Origin: Burkholderia aenigmatica
GTDB taxonomy: Bacteria; Pseudomonadota; Gammaproteobacteria; Burkholderiales; Burkholderiaceae
Reading direction: 5' to 3'
Assembly: GCF_902499175.1 (NCBI RefSeq)
Contig: NZ_CABVQC010000039.1
Coordinates: 1-64,000, forward strand
Length of the DNA: 64,000 nucleotides
The translations under genes and the position numbers were made by a program. A model generated the notes under the pieces. The model had not been told where the DNA came from. It was given only the letters and a program-made list of their open reading frames with translations, and ran no database searches. Below are positions 54,165-63,160 of this stretch, piece by piece (position 1 is the first letter of the stretch; every line of letters starts with the position of its first letter).

Positions 54165-55715
54165 ATGGCAGTCAGGGCATCTCTCCTGCACTCCGTTCTC
54201 GCCACTCCCCCCTCCGGCAACCACCGTGTGACGGCCGCACTGCGCCCGTCGATGCTCGTTACGCTGTTCGAAGACGTCCGCCCGATGGCGCTCTCCGGGC
54301 TCGCGAGCGGCTTCGTCGCGGCCGTCGCGCTGATCCGGCTGCAGCAGCTCTGGTGCCTCGCGTGGCTGATCGTCGACGTCGGCCTGCTCGTCGCGCGGCT
54401 CTCGATCGCGCGTGCGTACGCGGTGCGGCGCGACGCCGGCGACGACCGCGCCGAATACTGGGCGATGCACTATGCGCCCGTGTCGCTCGTCGCGTGCTTC
54501 GTGCTCGGCCTCGGCGTGATGGGCTGCGTGCAGGCCGTCGACGTCGAGCTCGGCACGCTGTCGGTGATGGTCGCGGGCGGCGTGTTCGGCGGGATCGCGT
54601 CGCGCAATTCGGCGCTGCCGCGCCTCGCGATGATGCAGGTCACGCTCGGCGTGCTGCCGATCGGCGTCGGTGCGCTGTTGGCCCACCGGTCGGGCGCATG
54701 GCTGCTGCTGCCGCCGCTCGCAATCTATCTCGCCGCGATGCGCACGGTCGTCCAGCGTCACTATCGCGTGCTCGTCGCGCTGATCGCCGCTCGCCAGCGC
54801 AACGCCGAACTCGTCGCGCGCTTCGACGCCGCGCTCACCTACATGCCGCACGGCCTGTGCATGATCGACGGCGAGCACCGCGTGATCGTCACGAACCGGC
54901 GCACCGCGCAACTGTTCGGCTCGCCGCGCGAGATCATGCTCGATACGCCGCTGCCGGCCGTCGTCGCGGCGCTCGGCGCGAACGACGCGACCGATCCCGG
55001 TGGCGCCAGTCTCGCCACACAGTGCGAGCTCTGGCTGACCTGCGACGAACCCGCGCCGCTCGACGTCGTGCTCGCCGACGGCCGCCAGCTCGAACTCACG
55101 CGCCACCGCGTGCCGGACGGCAACGCGGTGATCATCGTCGAGGACGTCACCGCGCGCCGCCGGACCGAGCAGCACATCCGGCACCTCGCGCGGCACGACG
55201 CGCTGACGGGTTTGCCGAACCGCCACGAACTGCATGCCGAGCTCAAGCGGATGCTCGCGCGCCGGCCGCGCACGCCGGGCCCCGCGCCCGCCGTCATGTA
55301 TCTCGACCTCGACGGCTTCAAGGCGATCAACGACCGGTTCGGCCACCAGGCCGGCGACGACGTGCTGACGCAGGTGGCCGAGCGGCTCGGCAAGACGCTG
55401 CCGCCCGGCGAGCTGGCCGCACGAATCGGCGGCGACGAGTTTGTCGTCGCGCTCGACGACACGACGATGCACGCGTGCTCGCTGCTCGCCGCACGCATCA
55501 TCCGGCAGATCTCCGCGCCGTATACGCTGTCGATCGGCGCGACCGTGAGCCTGGGGATCAGCATCGGCATCGCACTCGACGACGGGCACGGCTCCCCCGA
55601 TGAACTGATCCGGCAGGCCGACAGCGCGCTGTACGACGCGAAGTCGGCCGGCAAGGGAATCTACCGCTTCTATTCGAGCGGCAGCAGCCACGTCGCGCCA
55701 GCCACCGCGAACTGA
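54165..55715 (+). CDS. Membrane GGDEF diguanylate cyclase
   Basis: A 516-residue enzyme that makes cyclic di-GMP. The N-terminal ~190 residues hold five to six membrane helices (MASE-type sensor region). A PAS-like segment (about 220-330: FDAALTYMPHGLCMIDGEHRVIVTNRRTAQLFG) leads to the GGDEF domain (about 345-505), whose active site GGDEF at 422-426 is intact. The inhibitory RxxD site, expected just before the motif, is absent (PPGE in that place), so product inhibition may be missing. ATG 54165 has GAGG nine bases upstream; an upstream extension is Arg/Cys-rich and unlikely. No EAL domain is present. Confidence 0.92.
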   Translation: MAVRASLLHSVLATPPSGNHRVTAALRPSMLVTLFEDVRPMALSGLASGFVAAVALIRLQQLWCLAWLIVDVGLLVARLSIARAYAVRRDAGDDRAEYWAMHYAPVSLVACFVLGLGVMGCVQAVDVELGTLSVMVAGGVFGGIASRNSALPRLAMMQVTLGVLPIGVGALLAHRSGAWLLLPPLAIYLAAMRTVVQRHYRVLVALIAARQRNAELVARFDAALTYMPHGLCMIDGEHRVIVTNRRTAQLFGSPREIMLDTPLPAVVAALGANDATDPGGASLATQCELWLTCDEPAPLDVVLADGRQLELTRHRVPDGNAVIIVEDVTARRRTEQHIRHLARHDALTGLPNRHELHAELKRMLARRPRTPGPAPAVMYLDLDGFKAINDRFGHQAGDDVLTQVAERLGKTLPPGELAARIGGDEFVVALDDTTMHACSLLAARIIRQISAPYTLSIGATVSLGISIGIALDDGHGSPDELIRQADSALYDAKSAGKGIYRFYSSGSSHVAPATAN

Positions 55716-55906
55716 CCCGGCTGCGCCGCCCTCTTTCCCCCGCGTTCGCCTCCTCCGACGATTCAAACCCGAAACGCTTTGCGTGACCGCACGTGGCGCC
55801 GCGCGTTCGCGTGTCACGTGACGTGTTCCGTAACATCGCCGCCTGCCACGCATCACGTTGGCTGCAGAAGCCGGCACGATCGAATCGGCGCCAGGCTTTT
55901 CAAGCC

Positions 55907-55922
55907 TGGCACTTTTATTGCT
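55907..55922 (+). promoter_or_regulatory. Sigma-54 promoter (-24/-12)
   Basis: TGGCAC-TTTTA-TTGCT matches the sigma-54 consensus TGGCAC-N5-TTGCW exactly, with GG and GC ten bases apart. Transcription would start about 55932-55934, 25 bp before the ATG at 55959. A palindrome CCAGGCTT-TTC-AAGCCTGG (55891-55909) overlaps the -24 element, and an inverted repeat CTCCCTG...CAGGGAG (55921-55951) lies in the leader. Confidence 0.8.
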
Positions 55923-55958
55923 CCCTGTCAGGGAAACAGGTTGTCAGGGAGACCCAAC

Positions 55959-56234
55959 ATGAACACCGTCGAAGTCCTCAGCCGCAGCGATACCATCGAC
56001 GAACTGGATGTGATCGACGGCGCGGCACTGATCCGCCGGCTCGTTTCCGAGCGCCGCATGCCGGCCGCACGCGAAGCCCGATGCGTCGACAATCCGCCGC
56101 TGACGCTCTACGGCGCGTTTCGCCAGGGCGTCGCCGATCACGGCGCGCACCGTGCGAATCCGTATCGTGCCGGCAGCCGTTTCTGGGCACTGTGGGAAGA
56201 AGGCCGTATCGAAGCTGAAACATCGGGCCGATAA
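55959..56234 (+). CDS. Small RMF-like protein under sigma-54 control
   Basis: A 91-residue protein. The C-terminal part (about 49-85) reads TLYGAFRQGVADHG, then NPYRAGSRFWALWEEGR, with a spacing of Gly, NPY and W-x-x-G that resembles the ribosome modulation factor/CrpP fold (Rmf domain), which has a similar YxxGxxA and NPY-W pattern. The N-terminal half is unlike E. coli RMF. If true, it would bind ribosomes or a similar target in nitrogen-limited or stationary cells. GGGAG lies 5 bp upstream. The similarity is weak and should be treated as a lead. Confidence 0.55.
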   Translation: MNTVEVLSRSDTIDELDVIDGAALIRRLVSERRMPAAREARCVDNPPLTLYGAFRQGVADHGAHRANPYRAGSRFWALWEEGRIEAETSGR

Positions 56235-56248
56235 GACGGCTGCGCGTG

Positions 56249-56274
56249 CCGGCCCTGTCGCGGCAAGGGGCCGG
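56249..56274. terminator. Hairpin after the RMF-like gene
   Basis: CCGGCCC and GGGCCGG (7-bp perfect stem, 12-nt loop) lie 15 bp after the stop. There is no T-run, so the call is tentative. The rest of the 255-bp gap up to 56489 shows nothing clear. Confidence 0.35.
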
Positions 56275-56489
56275 CGCGAAACATCGCACCCGAATGCGGC
56301 CGGCTCGCACGCCGGCATGCGTTCATCGCTGCAACATCGCACGGGGTTCCGCGTATCGGCTGTGCAACTCGTCCGTACGTCTCCATGCGCTTGCCGGTCG
56401 ATGGCGTTCCGCGTTGCGCGCGCCAGGCACACCGCGCGGCGGTCGTTTCCCGATAAGATGGCAGATTCCGTTCATCGAACGATGCCGCC

Positions 56490-57524
56490 ATGAGCGCCTC
56501 TTCCTCGCACCGCAATCCCATCCACTGCGAAATCGATCTCGACGCACCCGGCAAGCACGCGGGCTACCTGCGGCTGCCGCATTCCGTGCACCGCTCCGCG
56601 TACGGCTGGCTGCCGATCCCGATCGCGTCGATCCGCAACGGCGACGGCCCGGTCGCGCTCGTGATGGCCGGCAACCACGGCGACGAGTACGAAGGCCAGA
56701 TCATCGTGTCGCAACTGATGCGCGAGATCGAGCCCGAGATGGTCAGCGGGCAGCTGATCCTGCTGCCGATGGCGAATTTCCCGGCGGCCGATGCAGGCCT
56801 GCGCGTGTCGCCGCTCGACGAAGGCAACCTGAACCGCAGCTTCCCCGGCGACCCGACCGGCACGCCGACGCAGATGATCGCCCACTACATCGAGCATGCG
56901 CTGCTGTCTCGCGCGCAGTATCTGGTCGATCTGCACTCGGGCGGCAGCTCGCTGCTGTACCAGGGCGGCAACATGCTCGCGATCGATCCGCTCGACGCCG
57001 ACGAAGCCGCGAAGCTCAACGGGCTGCTGGTCGCGTTCGGGTTGCAGAATGCGCTGCTGCACGCGCCGAACCCCGTGCATTCGGCATCGGCCGCGCGTCG
57101 CCAGGGCGCGATCTCGATCGTGACCGAACTCGGCGGCGCAGGCATGGCCGATCCGTCGCTGATCCGGCTCGGCCGCCACGGGCTGCTGCACTACCTCGGC
57201 TATATCGGCCTGCTGCACGGCGCGCTCGTGCCCGATGCGCCGCCGACCGTCACGCGCTTCATGCGCGTCGACGGCGAGCGCCACTTCGTCTACGCGTACG
57301 AGCGCGGGCTGTACGAGCCGCTCGTCGAACTCGGCGACCAGGTGAAGGCCGGGCAGCCGGCCGCATGGGTACATTTCCCCGATACGCCGCTGCGTGAGCC
57401 TGTGCTGCACCGCTTCAAGGGCGACGGCGAAGTGGTGTGCAAGCGCGTGCCCGCGCAGGTGCGGCGCGGGGACTGCCTGTTTCAGTTGGCGGAGTTGTCG
57501 ACGCCGGCGCGTGTCATCGAGTGA
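56490..57524 (+). CDS. Succinylglutamate desuccinylase/aspartoacylase-family deacylase
   Basis: A 344-residue zinc amidohydrolase. The zinc site is seen in VMAGNHGDEYEGQ near residue 70 (H-x-x-E) and VDLHSGGSS near 150 (His). A NLNRSFPGDPTGTPTQMIAH block near 120 and the catalytic IVTELGG Glu near 215 are also present. The C-terminal lipoyl-like segment (EPLVELGDQVKAGQPAAWVH) is common in DoeB-type N-acetyl-diaminobutyrate deacetylases, which act in ectoine breakdown, but no other ectoine genes are near. The substrate therefore remains open. Start ATG 56490. Confidence 0.85.
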   Translation: MSASSSHRNPIHCEIDLDAPGKHAGYLRLPHSVHRSAYGWLPIPIASIRNGDGPVALVMAGNHGDEYEGQIIVSQLMREIEPEMVSGQLILLPMANFPAADAGLRVSPLDEGNLNRSFPGDPTGTPTQMIAHYIEHALLSRAQYLVDLHSGGSSLLYQGGNMLAIDPLDADEAAKLNGLLVAFGLQNALLHAPNPVHSASAARRQGAISIVTELGGAGMADPSLIRLGRHGLLHYLGYIGLLHGALVPDAPPTVTRFMRVDGERHFVYAYERGLYEPLVELGDQVKAGQPAAWVHFPDTPLREPVLHRFKGDGEVVCKRVPAQVRRGDCLFQLAELSTPARVIE

Positions 57525-57617
57525 TCGCGACTGGCACAACCCGCCGCCGCGAAGGATATCGACAACGCGTCACAACCGTCGTACGCCGGCGCCGGTGCAT
57601 ATTGAACACGCTGACCG

Positions 57618-58688
57618 TCAGCCGGACGCCCCTGGCAACTCATTTTCCTGCGCAGCGCCACATTGGTGACAATGCGGGAAGAAGAAGAAATTCCGGCCGC
57701 CGCATTCGCACACATTGAAAAGCCTCAATCCGCAATGTACGCAGAACGTGGAATCGTCGCCGCCGAGATTCCATTGTTTGTCGCATGACGGGCAGCGCTT
57801 TTTTTCGAGTGACCGAACGGCTTTTTCGTATCCGATCGTGCGCGCGCGTGCGCCCTGATCCTGCTGCAATTCGAGCCGTTTGCGTTCGGCATAGCGCTGA
57901 AATGCCTTCATCATGTAAAGGCCGGCGAATACCGTGAGCGCAATGCCGACCAGTACCCGGACATAGCCGCCGAAATTCGGCAAGTACGGAACCAGCTCAA
58001 TGAAAAACGCACTCAGCGCAAACAGGCCGAAACCATACACGAAAGGCCAGTAGCGCACCTTGCGGTAACGGATGAACAGCCAGATCGCAACCAGCAGTAT
58101 CGGTAACGTCAGCGCCAGCCGCAACCCGAACACCTGGAGCTCGTAGTGCCGTGTTGCCTCGTCGTAGCGCCGTTCGGCTGCTGCGTCCGCTTCGGCGATT
58201 TGCGTGTCCACTTGAGTCTGCTGCGAGGCCAGTGCCCGTTGCTGGTCGCCGATCACATCGATCTGATGCTGCCAGTTGACCACCACGGCCTGGAGCGTAT
58301 CGAGTTTGTGCGTTCTGGCGAGAATGTCCGGGTCCCTCGCACTGTCTCCTGTCACCGCGCGGGTTGCCAGCCAGTTGCGGAAACTTTCCTTCTCGGCCGC
58401 ATACTCCTTCGCGGCGCGGCCGCGCGCCACTTCCATCGTGTCGGCCTTCTCGACAAGCGCGTCGTGCTGAGCCTGCAGACGGCGCCGCGCCGCGTCCAGC
58501 CGCGCCTTTGCCTGGGTATCAGCGAATTGCTCGATGGCGGGCGGACCGCCGCTCGGCGCGAACGCCATGTCGCGGATCACGAGACTGCCGAGCATGTTCA
58601 GAAAGACCGCGAAGATGATCGCGATCGCCCACGACGCGAGTCGCAGGAGCCGCGCTGGACTGGTCAGGCCGTCACCGGAAGTCATCAT
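57618..58688 (-). CDS. Membrane protein with tandem zinc ribbons
   Basis: A 356-residue inner-membrane protein: one helix at about 14-40, a long coiled-coil region (about 55-195, rich in AKARLDAARRRLQAQHD), then two or three helices (about 200-275). A cytoplasmic C-terminus holds four Cys pairs (CPSC, CVHC, CECGG and CHQC at about 300-345), so it probably binds two zinc ions in double zinc ribbons. I do not know a function; the layout suggests a scaffold or nucleic-acid-linked membrane factor. Two adjacent ATG codons (58688, 58685) follow AGAGGG. It is convergent with the deacylase gene. Confidence 0.75.
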   Translation of the reverse strand: MMTSGDGLTSPARLLRLASWAIAIIFAVFLNMLGSLVIRDMAFAPSGGPPAIEQFADTQAKARLDAARRRLQAQHDALVEKADTMEVARGRAAKEYAAEKESFRNWLATRAVTGDSARDPDILARTHKLDTLQAVVVNWQHQIDVIGDQQRALASQQTQVDTQIAEADAAAERRYDEATRHYELQVFGLRLALTLPILLVAIWLFIRYRKVRYWPFVYGFGLFALSAFFIELVPYLPNFGGYVRVLVGIALTVFAGLYMMKAFQRYAERKRLELQQDQGARARTIGYEKAVRSLEKKRCPSCDKQWNLGGDDSTFCVHCGLRLFNVCECGGRNFFFFPHCHQCGAAQENELPGASG

Positions 58689-58982
58689 GATTGTTTGCCC
58701 TCTGTTGGAATGGTTTTCATTGTCGTCAATCTCGATACAACCGTCGATTGTCTCTTTCTCGTCGATTTCAGCCCGGCGCCACGCCGATGCCGCATGCCGA
58801 CCCGGAAGGAGCACTCGAACTTTTCGAGATCGGCCATTCGTTCGATCAGAAAGTGAAGCGGGCGCGGAATCGCGGGATATTGGCGGCAGGCGGTACCAAG
58901 GGACATCGAACCAGTCTCCGCATATCGCCATAGCCACCCGGACGTCGCCGTGCCGCTGCGAACCGCACCCGTTACATACGCC
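58689..58982. other. 294-bp gap without a recognised gene
   Basis: Lies between two minus-strand genes. Some frames are open, but none has a ribosome site or recognisable family. A promoter for the zinc-ribbon gene may lie here, but no clear boxes are seen. Confidence 0.4.
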
Positions 58983-60707
58983 TTAAAGCCCAAGCGCCTG
59001 TTCCAGTCGCCGCATCTCTTCCCGCCACTGTTCCTGCAGTTGCGGCTTTTGATGTTTCGGTTTGCGTGTGAGCTCTACCGCCAACCATGCCTCCAACTGA
59101 CACCAACGTTGCCACTGTGCCTCAGCGTCACAGCTCGCGGATTGAACACCGGTGGGGTTCCGTGTCGTCGGAATCTGCTCGGGTGCAGCGGCATCACGAG
59201 AGGTGAACAAATTTCGATACGCGCTTTCAGCATCCGGCAATTCTTGCAAGCGCCCGTTATGGATTGCCCAAAAGCGATTGCAACTGTGCTCGATCAGTTC
59301 GCGGTCGTGCGAGACCAGGATGAAACCACCATCGAACGCCGCCAGCGCGGCAGCAAGTTCGCACTTGCCTTCCATATCCAGATGATTGGTCGGTTCGTCA
59401 AGCCACAATAGGTGGTAGCTGGCCATGGACAGCGCGAGAAATAGCAGACGAGCCCGCTCGCCGCCACTCAGCATGGCCACGGTCTGACCATGGCGTACAT
59501 ACGCAAACCCGGCAGAAATCAAAGCCTGCCGTCGCTCTTTGTCGCCGACTGGCGCAAATTTATATAGCGCGTCCGACAACGTGGCGTCGTCGGCCAGTTG
59601 ATGCAATGACTGATCGTAGTAGGCAATGCGCGCCGCTGGATGATAACGCCAACCCATGCGCGCTTCTCCCTGCTGCAGATCGCTCCAGCACTGGCGTAGC
59701 AACGAGGATTTGCCCGTGCCATTGCGGCCCAGGAGGGCGATCTTGTCACCTGGCCGCAACCACAAATCGTGAACCTCAAACAGGATCGGTTCTTCTGCCT
59801 GGGCACGGACATGCAGGCCTTCGAACGCCAACAGACGGTCCGCCGCCAATGGTCTTCCTTGCAGCTTCAAGCGCCAAGGACTGCCATGACTCACAAAGGT
59901 CTGGTCTTCCTTTAGTTTTTCGACACGCCTTTGCATGGACTTGGCCTGGCGCGACAGTTTCTCATTGTCGTGTTCGCGCCCCCAGATGGCCAGACGTTTG
60001 CTGCTGGCGGCTAGCCGGTCTATCTCGTTTTGCTCGCCCGCATGCCGCGCTTGTGCCGTTGCATCGTCCTTGGCCAACGCGACCATGGCCCGGCTGCACG
60101 GCATATCGAAACTGTACAAGCGCTGATCGCGCAGAATCCAGCTTTTGTCGCTGAGGGTGTCTAGAAGTCGCGGATCGTGCGATACCAAGATGAAGCCACC
60201 CTGCCAGCGGCGCAGAAAATCTTCCAGCCACAATAACGAAGGTAGATCCAGATGATTGCTTGGTTCATCAAGCAACAGCAGATTCGGCTGCTTAAGGACT
60301 GCACGTCCCAGCAGCAAACGAGTGTGCTGGCCGCCGCTCAGGTCGGAAATGGGTGTGTCCGCCACGGTGGCAAGCTCTAAGTCGTCCAGTAGACTGTCTA
60401 CCCGCCAATGCTCCGCCCGTTGCTCGCCGACGCTCTCCAGCAACGCCGCTCGTGTCGTCAGGTCGGCAAGTTCTGGCGGTAGATGCTGCTCGACGTGTTG
60501 CAGGCGGCACATTGCCGCATATTGCACGCTACCGGCACTGGGTTCGCGGCTGCCCGCCAATACATCAAGCAGACTGCTCTTGCCGCAGCCGTTGTGGCCA
60601 ATCAGGCCGATACGGTCGCCAAGTTTTACAGTAAAGGAAAGATCCTGGAATAGCGGGCCATGGCCGGTTTCCAGTTTCAGGGAAAGTGCAGAAATCAGCG
60701 TTGTCAT
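58983..60707 (-). CDS. ABC-F ATPase, ribosome-associated (antibiotic-resistance type possible)
   Basis: A 574-residue soluble protein with two ABC domains and no membrane segments. Domain 1 has Walker A GHNGCGKSS near residue 39, signature LSGGQ and LLLLDEPSNHLD. Domain 2 has GRNGTGKSS near 349, LSGGE, and LLWLDEPTNHLD. The interdomain linker (about 225-290) is charged and forms the P-site tRNA-interaction motif of ABC-F proteins. Such proteins rescue stalled ribosomes or confer resistance to macrolide, lincosamide, streptogramin, or phenicol-type drugs. G+C is clearly lower than the neighbours, so it was probably acquired. A leader ORF with a strong ribosome site lies 110 bp upstream. Confidence 0.9.
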   Translation of the reverse strand: MTTLISALSLKLETGHGPLFQDLSFTVKLGDRIGLIGHNGCGKSSLLDVLAGSREPSAGSVQYAAMCRLQHVEQHLPPELADLTTRAALLESVGEQRAEHWRVDSLLDDLELATVADTPISDLSGGQHTRLLLGRAVLKQPNLLLLDEPSNHLDLPSLLWLEDFLRRWQGGFILVSHDPRLLDTLSDKSWILRDQRLYSFDMPCSRAMVALAKDDATAQARHAGEQNEIDRLAASSKRLAIWGREHDNEKLSRQAKSMQRRVEKLKEDQTFVSHGSPWRLKLQGRPLAADRLLAFEGLHVRAQAEEPILFEVHDLWLRPGDKIALLGRNGTGKSSLLRQCWSDLQQGEARMGWRYHPAARIAYYDQSLHQLADDATLSDALYKFAPVGDKERRQALISAGFAYVRHGQTVAMLSGGERARLLFLALSMASYHLLWLDEPTNHLDMEGKCELAAALAAFDGGFILVSHDRELIEHSCNRFWAIHNGRLQELPDAESAYRNLFTSRDAAAPEQIPTTRNPTGVQSASCDAEAQWQRWCQLEAWLAVELTRKPKHQKPQLQEQWREEMRRLEQALGL

Positions 60708-60817
60708 GCTCTTGCTCTCGTTTTTTCGGGACGTGTTTGTCCCTGTCAACAGGAGCGCTGGCGACAACCTTGGAGTCGAGAAAGGACTCGGGAGGAAAAG
60801 GCTTTGCTCTGACCGGG

Positions 60818-60904
60818 TTATCGCAGCGCGATGGAACTCAGGCAAGAGCGGGCGAATGTGCTGAATAAATGTGCCAACATGAGTGGGCGCACTAGAAAAA
60901 CCAT
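60818..60904 (-). CDS. 28-residue leader peptide, probable attenuator of ABC-F gene
   Basis: On the minus strand, AAGGAGGT (60916-60909) is followed by ATG 60904 and 28 codons ending at TAA 60818. The peptide is hydrophobic with Leu, Arg and Ser (MVFLVRP at the start, then LMLAHLFSTFARSC). The ribosome site is the best in the region, far better than that of the ABC-F gene. The 110 bp after it contain GAGTC...GACTC, CCTGT...ACAGG and GGGAC...GTCCC hairpins. This layout fits drug-induced ribosome stalling that relieves attenuation. Confidence 0.6.
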   Translation of the reverse strand: MVFLVRPLMLAHLFSTFARSCLSSIALR

Positions 60905-61076
60905 ATTTACCTCCTTTTTTAAAAAGAGTTGGATGTAGCGTCGGAGTTTATCTCGGCTCACGTCGGTTATACAAGCCGCTGGAGTTACGGCTCCCAATTC
61001 TTTCCATGAGCGATCTCGGAATGTTTCGCGACAACCCGCTATTGGGCGGCCAATGTCTGCTTTAAAGAACGTGTTC

Positions 61077-61537
61077 TGAGTAACGGCTCCTGACCGGGAA
61101 CCGTCGCCGTCATATTGAATGACGCGCGTTGCCTGTAGCCCTCCGTGGTTCAAGAGCCTTCAGCTTCATCGTCTTCCGGCACCTAATCGGCATGACCGGT
61201 AGGCCATCGAAACAACAACACTTGGACGATCCACGGCGGTCATCTACGTCATATCCACATCGAACGGGCGCGGCTCCCCACCACGCCCGTTCGCCCCACC
61301 CCACTTCCCCTGCAAGCCTTCTGACGTCCGCCGCGAAATCCTTATCGAAATTGCTTCGTTCGCCTTTGCCGGCCGCGCCGCTAACGTGTTCTAAACGGCG
61401 GCGGTCCGCCATCTGCATCGCAGCAGGATGCACACCGGCCGCCGCCATCACGACAACTGCGTCGCGATAACGGAACAGACCGGACGGGCCACGTGCCCGC
61501 ACCCCGCCAGGAACGTCCGCATCGCGCGCCCTACGCG
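61077..61537. other. 461-bp gap, no recognised gene
   Basis: Between the ABC-F upstream region and the acetyltransferase gene. The minus-strand promoter of the leader/ABC-F transcript should lie near 60920-61080 (a TGTATAAC run is present there, not a full consensus). Open frames lack ribosome sites and family similarity. Confidence 0.4.
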
Positions 61538-62104
61538 ATGCCCATGGCCACGACCGACCGCATCATCGATACGACGCCGCTCGACGTCCGCGCGCAACCG
61601 CTGATCGACGCGCTGATCGACGAGTATTCGACCCGCTACAACGCGTATCGCCCCGACAGCCGCGCGTCCGCGCGCGACGAACTCGCGCGCTACCCGGCCG
61701 AACTGTTCGCGCCGCCCGAAGGCGCGTTCGTGCTGCTGCTGCGCGACGGCGAGACGATCGGCGGCGGCGCGTTCAAGCGCTACGACACACAGACCGCCGA
61801 GCTCAAGCGCATCTGGACCCGCACGGATCTGCGCCGCCAGGGCCTCGCACGCCTCATCGTCGAAGCACTCGAACAGCGCGCCGCGCAGCAAGGCTATCGC
61901 CGCCTCTACCTGACCACCGGTTTTCGCCAGCCCGAAGCGTGGGCGCTGTACGACCGCACCGGCTATACGCGGCTGTTCGATCCGTCGATCGCCCCCGAAG
62001 CGTATTTCCACCTCAGGTTCGGCAAGGATCTCGCCGATCCGTCGCGCACGTCGACGCTGACCGACCTGTGGGCGCCCGTGCCCGAACCGGTGCTGTCGCG
62101 CTGA
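61538..62104 (+). CDS. GNAT-family N-acetyltransferase
   Basis: A 188-residue acetyltransferase that uses acetyl-CoA. The GNAT core has LLLRDGETIGGGAFKRYD, ELKRIWTRTDLRRQGLARLIVEALEQRA (motif A, R-x-x-G-x-A/L, near residue 115) and LYLTTGFRQPEAWALYDRTGYTRL (motif B). The substrate is unknown. Start ATG 61538 or ATG 61544; no good ribosome site distinguishes them. It is 56 bp before the solute-binding protein gene and probably shares its transcript. Confidence 0.85.
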   Translation: MPMATTDRIIDTTPLDVRAQPLIDALIDEYSTRYNAYRPDSRASARDELARYPAELFAPPEGAFVLLLRDGETIGGGAFKRYDTQTAELKRIWTRTDLRRQGLARLIVEALEQRAAQQGYRRLYLTTGFRQPEAWALYDRTGYTRLFDPSIAPEAYFHLRFGKDLADPSRTSTLTDLWAPVPEPVLSR

Positions 62105-62160
62105 CCGCGACCGCGCCCCTGCCTCCCTCCGATCTCCGCTTGCCACCACAGGACGCTTTC

Positions 62161-63108
62161 ATGCAACGAGCCGTACCGCTTTCTTCCCGTGCCGTGCGCA
62201 CGCTGGCCGCCGCACTGATCGGCCTGACCGCGCTCTCCGCAGCCGCGGCCGCCGCCACGTTCGACCTGAGCCCCGAACAGCGCGGCCGCCCGCGCGGCGT
62301 GGCCGATGCGGCGGTCGAGCGCGCGGTGCCCGCGTCGTTCAAGTTCGCCGAGCCCGGCACGCTGACGATCGGCATCGCGCCGAGCCTGCCGCCGATCAGC
62401 TCGTATGCGACCGACGCCCGCACGGTGATCGGCTTCGACGCCGACATCGGCCAGCTCGTGTCCGACAGCCTCGGCCGCAAGCTGAAGATCGTCGCGCTCG
62501 CGTGGGCCGACTGGCCGCTCGCGCTCGAGTCGGGGAAAGTCGACGCGGTGATCTCGAACGTCACTGTCACCGAGGAACGCAAGCAGAAGCTCGATTTCTC
62601 GACCTACCGCAAGGACCAGGTCGGCTTCTACGTGCGCAACGACAGCAAGATCCAGGCGATCCGCGAGCCGAAGGACGTCGCGGGGCTGCGCATCGTGACC
62701 GACGCCGGCACCAACCAGGAAAAGATCCTGCTCGCGTGGGATCGCGAGAATGTCGCGCACGGGCTGAAACCCGTGCAGATCCAGTATTACGACGACCAGG
62801 CGATGCGTATCGTCGCCGTGCAGTCGGGCCGCGCCGATGCGGTGTTCAGCGTGAACTCGGTGCTCGCGTACCAGAGCGCGCAGCAAGGCAAGACGCGGCT
62901 CGTCGGCGCAATCAGCGGCGGCTGGCCGCGCACGGCCGACATCGCGATCGCGACGCGCCGCGGCAGCGGGCTCGCCGATCCGCTGACCGTCGCGCTGAAC
63001 GGGTTGATCAGGAACGGCCGCTACCAGCAGGTGCTCGACCGCTGGAACCTCGCATCGGAAGCGATCGACCAGTCGCGCACCAATCCGCCGGGGCTGCCGA
63101 AGAGCTGA
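62161..63108 (+). CDS. Family-3 extracellular solute-binding protein
   Basis: A 315-residue periplasmic binding protein for an ABC importer. The N-terminus has a signal peptide (core LAAALIGLTALSAAAAA, cleavage near residue 31). The mature protein has the SBP_bac_3 pattern: GTLTIGIAPSLPPISSYA, GFDADIGQLVSDSLGRKLK, WPLALESGKVDAVISNVTVTEERKQKLDFS and the GLRIVTDAGTNQEKIL block. No permease or ATPase follows within the window; downstream genes may supply them. Ligand unknown; a sulfur or amino-acid compound is plausible given the next gene. Confidence 0.88.
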   Translation: MQRAVPLSSRAVRTLAAALIGLTALSAAAAAATFDLSPEQRGRPRGVADAAVERAVPASFKFAEPGTLTIGIAPSLPPISSYATDARTVIGFDADIGQLVSDSLGRKLKIVALAWADWPLALESGKVDAVISNVTVTEERKQKLDFSTYRKDQVGFYVRNDSKIQAIREPKDVAGLRIVTDAGTNQEKILLAWDRENVAHGLKPVQIQYYDDQAMRIVAVQSGRADAVFSVNSVLAYQSAQQGKTRLVGAISGGWPRTADIAIATRRGSGLADPLTVALNGLIRNGRYQQVLDRWNLASEAIDQSRTNPPGLPKS

Positions 63109-63160
63109 GCGCCGCGCGCACCCACCGTCCATTCACGCTCACGCAGGAACGCCGCTCATC

